From positions 1 to 13,632 of the forward strand of contig CAMDCC010000045.1 in the NCBI GenBank assembly GCA_945889545.1: 13,632 nucleotides of DNA, read 5' to 3'. Positions within the stretch are counted from its first letter, which is position 1. Every line of letters starts with the position of its first letter. The notes under the pieces were generated by a model. That model saw only the letters and a program-made list of their open reading frames with translations, ran no database searches and was not told the DNA's origin. Below, piece after piece: positions 7,667 to 12,891 of the stretch. The position numbers and the translations under genes are program-made. The DNA comes from Bifidobacterium breve. GTDB lineage: Bacteria > Actinomycetota > Acidimicrobiia > IMCC26256 > PALSA-555.

Positions 7667-8869
7667 TCAGATCTGGTCGTGGTCGGCCATGACCTTGGAC
7701 AGCGTGTCGGCCGCTTCTTGGAGCAGTGCGGTGTCGTGGTCGACCATGAGGCTCAAGCGGATGAGTCCCATCTCCTTGGTGACCGCGGGCGGGATGACGG
7801 GATTCACGAACACGCCGTGATCAAGCAGGTCGAGGGCGAGGAGCACCGTGTCGACCTCGCTGTCCTTACGCAGCGGGATCGTGACGATCGCGCTCTCTGC
7901 TGGGTTTGTGGGTACACCGCGTTCGTTGAGCATTCCGAGGAATTCCGCCACCGCGGCGCGCAGACGTGCGGGGCGGTCGGGCTCGGCCCGGAGGATTCGG
8001 AGCGCAGCGAGCGCCGCGGCCACCGAACCGGGCGTGTTCGACGCCGTGAAGATGAGTGTGTCCGACGTGAGCTGCATGAGCTCCACGGCGGCTTCCGAAC
8101 CGATGATCGCACCACCGCACGATCCAAGCGTCTTGGAGAACGTGATCGTCACGATGTCGACATCATTCACAACGCCGTACTGCTCGGCGGCGCCACGCCC
8201 GAGCTCACCGAGCACACCGAGACCGTGTGCTTCGTCGTCGAGGATGAACGTGTTAGGGAACCTTCGGCAAAGCTCCACCATCTCGGCGAGCGGTGCAGTG
8301 TCGCCACCCATCGAGTACACGCCGTCGACGATGAGCCCCTTGCCGGCTTCGGCAGGGAGTGATTGCAGCACCTTCTCGAGATGCGCGAGATCGTTGTGGC
8401 GGAAGCGCTTCATGCTGGCACCGGCGAGCTTCACGCCGGTGAGCAAGGAGTTGTGGATCTCTTTGTCGACGATGGCGAAGTCGCGGCGCGTGAGATATCC
8501 GGCGATGGCGCTCATGTTGGCCACGTAACCCGTGGCGAAGACGAGCGCGGCCTCACGTCCGTAGAAGTCGGCCAGCTCGCCTTCGAGCTCCTTGTGGAGC
8601 GTGAGGGTGCCGTTGAGGAGCCGGCTCCCGGTCACGCCGCTTCCGAAGTGGCGGGTGGCTTCGATCGTGGCTTCGATCACCTTCGGGTGGTAGGAGAGGC
8701 TGAGGTAGTTGTTCGACCCGAAGTTGATCGCCTCGCGACCCTCGATCGTGATGCGCGGCGTGGATGCTGACTCGACCGCCTTGTAATAGGGCCAGTACCC
8801 GGCGGCCTTGGCCATCCGGTATGGCTCGATACGCGGGAACGCGTCGAGACGGTCGGAGAAGTAGCTCAA
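7667..8869 (-). CDS. SPT-like alpha-oxoamine synthase (PLP-dependent)
   Basis: The 400-residue protein is a fold-type I PLP enzyme that joins an amino acid to an acyl thioester with loss of CO2. The Schiff-base lysine is K246 in TFSKTLGSCGG. D212 and H215 lie in ILDDEAHGLG and H139 in DKEIHNSLLTG, and FGSNNYLSLS and GSRLLNGTLTLHKELE are family blocks. The C-terminus GVFVNPVIPPAV...GLIRLSLMVDHD resembles bacterial serine palmitoyltransferase (FVNPV.PAVP, IRFSLMATH) more than BioF or Kbl. No biotin or threonine-degradation genes are nearby. The start is TTG 8869 overlapping the upstream stop (TTGA), which suggests translational coupling; ATG 8815 is an alternative that shortens the N-terminus by 18 residues. 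The product is probably a 3-keto-amino lipid precursor, but SPT, capnine-type and other activities cannot be told apart here. Confidence 0.88.
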   Translation of the reverse strand: MSYFSDRLDAFPRIEPYRMAKAAGYWPYYKAVESASTPRITIEGREAINFGSNNYLSLSYHPKVIEATIEATRHFGSGVTGSRLLNGTLTLHKELEGELADFYGREAALVFATGYVANMSAIAGYLTRRDFAIVDKEIHNSLLTGVKLAGASMKRFRHNDLAHLEKVLQSLPAEAGKGLIVDGVYSMGGDTAPLAEMVELCRRFPNTFILDDEAHGLGVLGELGRGAAEQYGVVNDVDIVTITFSKTLGSCGGAIIGSEAAVELMQLTSDTLIFTASNTPGSVAAALAALRILRAEPDRPARLRAAVAEFLGMLNERGVPTNPAESAIVTIPLRKDSEVDTVLLALDLLDHGVFVNPVIPPAVTKEMGLIRLSLMVDHDTALLQEAADTLSKVMADHDQI

Positions 8870-9777
8870 GACGACAAGTCTACGGTCGCGGCCACTGGTG
8901 CGGTCGATGACCCGGAACGCTCGACGGGGTTGTCGGCGGGATACTCCAGCGCCACGCCGAAACCTTCGGGATCCTCGAGCACCTGCTTCAGCCGGCGGAT
9001 AGTGAACCAGGCCACGAGCCCATCCTCGCTGCGTTCGTCGTAGGTGAACTTGAGTTGCACCTCGCGACGCCGATCCGGCCCGCTGCGGGGACTGTCCGAG
9101 GTCAGGGTGGGGCGCCCGACGGAAGCGAAGATGACCGCGGTGCCGTACTCATAGAGGTGGTGGTACACGGCAGGCATGCCAAAGCTCGCCATGTTGGCGA
9201 AGAAGGCCGACGTGTACATCGGGTCCTTCTCGATGTAGCTGCGTGGCAGCATCCCGAGGTTGTCGAAACCCCGAACGCACGCCATCAGGAAGCGGCGAAC
9301 AAATCCCGGGAAGATCATGAGCAAGCCGACCTCGCGGTCAACCGTGCTGAGCTCTCCCGACAAGACCTTGGCCTGCTCGGCTTGCATGCCCTCGACCATG
9401 TCGCCGAAGGTCTCATCGAGATCGAACCGGCGCTTGACCGCCACGAACGGCGCGCCGGTCTCGAGCTTCGTCTTGACTACGTACGAGAACCAGACACCCT
9501 TGCGGTCGTAGAGGCGGCCACCTTTGACGAACCGATGGGCGGAGGGATTTCGCCGCAGCGCGTCGCCCAGCGCCCAGACGGCAAGATGGAACACGTCGAC
9601 TTGTCGACGCGGATTGGCCTCGTTCCACGCACGCACGAACGCATCGGTCTTCTGGAGATCGCAGTCGGTCTCGAAGTACACCGCCGACTCGTTCCGCCCC
9701 CGCATGAGATACGGCATCACGCGTCGAGCGGCGGGCACGTTACGAACGAGTACGCCGTCGGAGCGCCGCCACCACAT
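8866..9777 (-). CDS. E2/CAT-fold acyltransferase-like protein lacking the catalytic His
   Basis: The 303-residue protein resembles the catalytic domain of 2-oxoacid dehydrogenase E2 subunits. It has no lipoyl or E1/E3-binding domain and no E1 or E3 gene nearby. Family-like parts are MRGRNESAVYFETDCDL (25-41), DVFHLAVWALGDALRRNPSAHRFV (61-84), a central SYIEKDPMYTSAFFANMASFGM region, and the C-terminal segment KFTYDERSEDGLVAWFTIRRL (243-263). That last segment aligns with the E2 active-site motif DHRxxDG, but the His is E248; R249, D252 and G253 are kept. It is therefore either a non-catalytic or a differently working acyl-transfer protein. Its stop overlaps the start of the SPT-like synthase, so the two are almost certainly made together. 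The start is ATG 9777 without a clear ribosome site. The transglycosylase gene ends 75 bases upstream on the same strand. Confidence 0.8.
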   Translation of the reverse strand: MWWRRSDGVLVRNVPAARRVMPYLMRGRNESAVYFETDCDLQKTDAFVRAWNEANPRRQVDVFHLAVWALGDALRRNPSAHRFVKGGRLYDRKGVWFSYVVKTKLETGAPFVAVKRRFDLDETFGDMVEGMQAEQAKVLSGELSTVDREVGLLMIFPGFVRRFLMACVRGFDNLGMLPRSYIEKDPMYTSAFFANMASFGMPAVYHHLYEYGTAVIFASVGRPTLTSDSPRSGPDRRREVQLKFTYDERSEDGLVAWFTIRRLKQVLEDPEGFGVALEYPADNPVERSGSSTAPVAATVDLSS

Positions 9778-9817
9778 GGCGAGCCAGGTTACCCGTCGGT
9801 ACTGAGCAGCTCCCCTT

Positions 9818-9857
9818 TTCTTGGGGGCATTGTCAGGTTCTTGGGGCCATTGTCAGG
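9818..9857. repeat. Two tandem 20-bp units at the 3' end of the transglycosylase gene
   Basis: TTCTTGGGGGCATTGTCAGG (9818-9837) is followed directly by TTCTTGGGGCCATTGTCAGG (9838-9857), with one mismatch (9827 against 9847). On the minus strand both units hold a TGA. The one at 9855-9853 is the stop of the lytic transglycosylase, and the second, 20 bases on, lies in another frame. The array also fills much of the gap before the acyltransferase-like gene. Confidence 0.9.
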
Positions 9858-10818
9858 CGAAGCTCCAGCCCTCGGGCAGAAGGAACGTGCCGTCAGCACT
9901 CGCGTAGAAGACTTGCCAGTGGTAGTAGCCGTCGTACGCGACGGGGTCAGCGGCCATCACGCTCGCGTACGCCTTGATGGCCGCCACATAGCGTTCGTCG
10001 TTGTTGTAGCGGAACAGTGCGCTGTCGATATCGGTAGCGGCGTTGTTCGACTCTAGGTAGCGCGCCGCAGCGATGATCGAATCGCGGTTGCTGTTGATAT
10101 CGCCTACGCCGAATGCGTCCCATGTGCTTTGGATGAACTGCATCGGCCCTTGTGCACCCGCAGTGCTGTTGCCGTGGATGCGCCCCATGCGGGTCTCGCT
10201 GAAGTGGATGGCCGCGAGGTACTGCCAGGGGATGCCGTACATCTGCTCGCCTTCGGCGTAATACGCACGAAGCGTCTCAGGGGACTCCGGCGCGAGGACT
10301 TGCCAGTCGGGGAAGCCGACGGGAGCAGCGACGCTGCCGGTCAACCCGTTGAGGGAGCTTCCGGCGTCGATGGTCGCCTGGACGAAGGCGTCGAGATCAT
10401 CCGGTACGGCTTCCAGCACGGTGACGGCCCAGTTGGGATGAGAAGCGATCGCTCGGTAGGCGAGCTGCTGCGCCCGTCCGAGCTTGCGGAGGCGCGCGGC
10501 ATCGCGGTTCGCTCCGCGCAACCCGCGCTCCACCCTGACGATGGTCCTGGCGGCCGCGGCTGCGGTCTTGGGTCCCCCGACTTCCTCGATCGGTATCGGT
10601 TCGGTGGACGCCGGCGTGGTCGGGGGAGTCGTCGGGGCAGTCTGGGAAAGTGCCTCGACGGTCGGTGTCGACGTGGTCGTCGTCGCCGGGTTTGCGACAG
10701 TGGTGGTGACCGAGTCTGAGTCGCTGTGGGTCCTGGCGAGCTGTCCGCCACCACCGCTGCACGCGGCGATCCCGAGGGCCGCGACGGCGCTCAGTCCGAG
10801 AAGCCCGCGACGCCGCAC
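9853..10818 (-). CDS. Lytic transglycosylase-like lipoprotein (SLT/soluble lytic murein fold)
   Basis: With the GTG start at 10818 the protein has 321 residues. Residues 1-20 form a lipoprotein signal: RRRG, a hydrophobic core LLGLSAVAALGIAA, and lipobox Cys20; the twin-arginine RRGLL could also mean Tat export. A Thr/Pro/Ser-rich linker (about 30-75) leads to a helical stretch and then the lysozyme-like domain. The likely catalytic glutamate is E208 in AIHFSETRMGRIHG, followed by GAQGPMQFIQSTWDAFG and the AARYLESNN...ALFRYNN segment typical of the fold. It should cut peptidoglycan on the outer face of the membrane. An in-frame extension to 10983 would place 55 polar residues before the signal peptide and overlap the divergent gene, so I reject it. 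A TATAAG box at 10890-10885 upstream fits transcription starting inside that extension. Confidence 0.88.
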   Translation of the reverse strand: MRRRGLLGLSAVAALGIAACSGGGGQLARTHSDSDSVTTTVANPATTTTSTPTVEALSQTAPTTPPTTPASTEPIPIEEVGGPKTAAAAARTIVRVERGLRGANRDAARLRKLGRAQQLAYRAIASHPNWAVTVLEAVPDDLDAFVQATIDAGSSLNGLTGSVAAPVGFPDWQVLAPESPETLRAYYAEGEQMYGIPWQYLAAIHFSETRMGRIHGNSTAGAQGPMQFIQSTWDAFGVGDINSNRDSIIAAARYLESNNAATDIDSALFRYNNDERYVAAIKAYASVMAADPVAYDGYYHWQVFYASADGTFLLPEGWSFA

Positions 10819-10902
10819 CCGGAGAGGATGCCAGGCGTCAGTGGGCGGCGCCCCATTCGGCGGCGAAAGTGGAGGGAAGGGGGACTTATAGGGTGTCAAC
10901 GC
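10819..10902. promoter_or_regulatory. Divergent promoter region between transglycosylase and PGA-hydrolase-like genes
   Basis: This 84-base gap separates two divergent starts. On the minus strand TATAAG (10890-10885) is a fair -10 box for the transglycosylase. TTGACA (10899-10894) is present but only three bases away, so it cannot be its -35. On the plus strand TAGGGT (10889-10894) fits TAnnnT and would start RNA at about 10901-10903, making the downstream mRNA leaderless or nearly so, which is common in actinobacteria. I find no convincing -35 for either. The two -10 candidates overlap, so the promoters may exclude each other. Confidence 0.35.
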
Positions 10903-11505
10903 ATGTTCGCGGACCTGCTCTCGGCGCCAGGGGTGGAAGAGCGCGGCGCGCTGCGCTCGCGTGTCGGATTTCTCGCGTTGCACGGCGGACTCGAGGAAGC
11001 GACCGCCGAGATCGCGGAGGCAGCGGCGTCACGGGCAGATGCGTCGTGGTACGCCGTGGTGCAACCCACCGATGGAGCGTGGCATCTGCCGTCGCATCGG
11101 TTCGATCCCGACAAATCGCCTCGACTCCAGCAAGTGCTCGAGCATTGCGACATCGTTGTTTCGCTGCACGGGTTCGGCCGAGCAGGATTCTGGACGTCGG
11201 TGTTGGTCGGTGGCGCGGAGCGGTCCTTGGCCGAACGACTCTCGATCGATCTGCACAAGGTCCTGCCGGAGTACGAGATCGTCGATGATGTGGAAGCCAT
11301 CCCGTCCGATCTCCGCGGCCTCGACGCGCGCAACCCGGTGAACCGCACGCGTGGTGGGGGCGTGCAGCTCGAGCTCCCGCCGCGCGTGCGCGGCATGGGC
11401 CCGCATTGGAGTGATTTCGACGGCCCGGGCTTCACATCACATACCGAGGCTCTCGTCGATGCGCTCGCGTCGTTCGCTGTCGCGAGCGCCAGTTCAGACC
11501 TGTAG
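10903..11505 (+). CDS. Poly-gamma-glutamate hydrolase family protein
   Basis: The 200-residue protein resembles the zinc peptidase family typified by the phage poly-gamma-glutamate hydrolase PghP. Characteristic parts are LALHGGLEEATAEIAEAAA (24-42), HLPSHRFDP (61-69), DIVVSLHGFGR (83-93) and the basic, carboxypeptidase-like RNPVNRTRGGGVQLELPPRVR (143-163). By position H27, E32 and H89 are the likely zinc ligands and E157 the likely general base; this is inferred from family spacing. The start is ATG 10903, where similarity begins; the frame is open further upstream but that stretch is antisense to the transglycosylase signal peptide. No signal peptide is seen, so it probably acts inside the cell or on imported material. 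No capsule (pgsBCA) genes are in the window. Its last 12 bases overlap the convergent PIG-L gene. Confidence 0.82.
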   Translation: MFADLLSAPGVEERGALRSRVGFLALHGGLEEATAEIAEAAASRADASWYAVVQPTDGAWHLPSHRFDPDKSPRLQQVLEHCDIVVSLHGFGRAGFWTSVLVGGAERSLAERLSIDLHKVLPEYEIVDDVEAIPSDLRGLDARNPVNRTRGGGVQLELPPRVRGMGPHWSDFDGPGFTSHTEALVDALASFAVASASSDL

Positions 11506-12225
11506 CACCTCGAACTCCACGGCGTGCTCGACGCCGAAGCGCTCGCCCGCAGCCTCGGCGGCGCCGCGCAGGATCTCGTCGGGGTCGCTCGTGCCATCAC
11601 CAAGTCTGGCCAGGTATGCGCGGTGCTCTGCGAGCGAGGCGATACCCCGGTCAAGGTACCCGGTCACGTCGACTGCGTGCGTGGCATTCGGCGATGCGTT
11701 GAACGCCACGTGGTGGATGCCGGACCAGGGTTCGAGTCCGACGTCGAGCAGTTCGGTGAACACCCAGCGATTCCCTGCATCGCGGGCGGCATCGGGGATC
11801 GCGACGCCGACGTGACGATGGTCGGCCATGTTCAGCCATCCGCCCGGCCATGTGTCGCGATAATTCGCGGCGAGGACGACGTCGGGTCGTTGGCGGCGAA
11901 AGGCCATCGCAAGATCGCGCCGCAAGGGGAGGCCGTACTCGATCACTCCGTCACGGTGCCCGTCGAGGAACTCGACAACCTCGACGCCCACGACGGCGGC
12001 ACTCCGCCGTTCCTCTTCAGCTCGCACCGCGGCCGTCTCATCCGGTGCCGTCGCCTCGATGCCGGCTTCACCGCGCGTGACGAGCAGGTACGACACGACC
12101 TTGCCTTCGGAGGTCCAACGCGCGATCGCGCTCGCGGCTCCGTACTCCAGGTCGTCGGGGTGCGCGACGACGGCGAGGGCGCTGCTCCAGTCGGTGGGAA
12201 ACGACGCGAGGCGCGCTGCCGTCAC
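11494..12225 (-). CDS. PIG-L family deacetylase
   Basis: The 243-residue protein is a LmbE/PIG-L-type zinc N-deacetylase. These remove acetyl groups from GlcNAc conjugates, as MshB does in mycothiol synthesis and Mca or BshB relatives do on other substrates. Zinc ligands are visible: H22 and D25 in AVVAHPDDLEYG, and H136 in MADHRHVG, matching His147 of MshB; D24 would be the general base. The RGEAG block (51-55) and PDVVLAANYRDTWPGG are also typical. The start is GTG 12225, overlapping the TGA of the HD-domain gene as GTGA, so translation is coupled. An in-frame extension to 12354 is antisense-like, arginine-rich and lies inside the HD gene. The acceptor sugar is unknown. No mshA, mshC or mshD homologue is visible, so naming it MshB or Mca is not justified. 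Confidence 0.9.
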   Translation of the reverse strand: MTAARLASFPTDWSSALAVVAHPDDLEYGAASAIARWTSEGKVVSYLLVTRGEAGIEATAPDETAAVRAEEERRSAAVVGVEVVEFLDGHRDGVIEYGLPLRRDLAMAFRRQRPDVVLAANYRDTWPGGWLNMADHRHVGVAIPDAARDAGNRWVFTELLDVGLEPWSGIHHVAFNASPNATHAVDVTGYLDRGIASLAEHRAYLARLGDGTSDPDEILRGAAEAAGERFGVEHAVEFEVLQV

Positions 12226-12776
12226 AATGACTTTGGGTGGCCGAAGATCTCGCGCACCCGCGACTCGAAGTGCTCGAGCGGCAAGGTGTCGTAGTTGGGG
12301 TCGAAGGCGATCTGATCCCACTCGTCGGCAAACTGAGCCGCGAGATCGAACCACGACTCGCCGCGGTACTGCTCACGCGCGTTCGGGTCGCCGCCGAAGT
12401 GGTGGTAGTAGTGCTGGCCCTGGAAGTCCTGGTGCGCGCGAATCACTTGATACACGTCGTCGCTGACGTACGACTTGAGGATCTCTGCGGCGATCTTCGG
12501 GTGGTTCGGCACACTGACGGCCTTACCGATGTCGTGGCACAAGGAGGCGACGACCATCTCGTCGGCGGCGCCCGCACGCTCGGCCAGCGTCGCAGTCTGC
12601 AAGCAGTGCGTGAGCTGATCGACCGCAAAGCCGTCGGTGATGTCGGCGAGGGAGCGCAGCAGCGCGAGCACGCCGTCGGCCACCCGGCTCTGATGGTCCA
12701 TGGTCTCCTTGCCGATGACTGCCCAGTCCTCGGCGGTCGACTTGTCCATGCGGGTAAAGGTGGTGGTGGTTGTCAT
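12222..12776 (-). CDS. HD-domain protein with diiron oxygenase-like ligand set
   Basis: The 184-residue protein is a single HD domain. Candidate metal ligands are H57 (DQLTHCLQTATLAERAGA), H81 and D82 (LCHDIGK), H92 (PNHPKIAAEIL), H115 (IRAHQDFQGQHYYHHFGG) and D154 (FADEWDQIAFDP). With K85 this gives H...HDxxK...H...H...D, the order found in the mixed-valent diiron oxygenases MIOX, PhnZ and TmpB. The 24-residue step from first His to HD equals that in PhnZ. The same HDIGK also occurs in ordinary HD phosphohydrolases, so activity is open. The start is ATG 12776 (MTTTTTFTRMDKS) or the ATG at residue 10; neither has a good ribosome site. The PIG-L gene overlaps its stop. The conserved HYYHHFGGDPNAREQYRG stretch suggests a specific substrate. 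Confidence 0.85.
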   Translation of the reverse strand: MTTTTTFTRMDKSTAEDWAVIGKETMDHQSRVADGVLALLRSLADITDGFAVDQLTHCLQTATLAERAGAADEMVVASLCHDIGKAVSVPNHPKIAAEILKSYVSDDVYQVIRAHQDFQGQHYYHHFGGDPNAREQYRGESWFDLAAQFADEWDQIAFDPNYDTLPLEHFESRVREIFGHPKSL

Positions 12777-12849
12777 AGCGCCATTGTTCCACGATTGCAC
12801 CGGATGGGCCTCGGACCCCTCGCCCACACAGGGTGATCGGCATGTTTCG

Positions 12850-12888
12850 CTCCTAGCTCTCACTCCTAGCCCTCACTCCTAGCCCTCG
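12850..12888. repeat. Three tandem 13-bp units just past the M48-like stop
   Basis: CTCCTAGCTCTCA (12850-12862), CTCCTAGCCCTCA (12863-12875) and CTCCTAGCCCTCG (12876-12888) are consecutive near-identical units. On the minus strand they begin three bases after the TAG stop (12894-12892) of the M48-like gene. Each carries a TAG, and these fall 13, 26 and 39 bases from the real stop, so in frames +1, +2 and 0. The units differ in sequence from the amidase array but have the same length and the same property. The rest of the 115-base gap to the HD gene shows nothing I recognise. Confidence 0.93.
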
Positions 12889-12891
12889 GCG

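Noticed and set aside
7667..8869. Naming the synthase BioF (biotin synthesis)
   Set aside because: No other biotin genes are nearby, and the C-terminal FVNPVIPPAV and IRLSLMVDHD motifs fit the SPT type better.
9811..9828. Hairpin CCCC-TTTTCTT-GGGG as a terminator
   Set aside because: The stem is only four or five pairs and no U-tract follows on either strand. The bases are better explained as part of the 20-bp duplication.
9055..10056. A 333-codon open frame on the plus strand
   Set aside because: It runs antisense across two well-supported genes and the gap between them, and its composition is low-complexity and Arg/Val/Glu-rich.
6892..12776. A PhnY-PhnZ-like phosphonate pathway made of the 2-oxoglutarate dioxygenase and the HD protein
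   Set aside because: The dioxygenase is of the AspH family rather than the PhnY type, lies about 4.6 kb away on the opposite strand, and no phosphonate genes are present.
12850..12888. A CRISPR array or transposon end
   Set aside because: The units are directly adjacent without spacers, only 13 bp long, and no cas or transposase gene is present.
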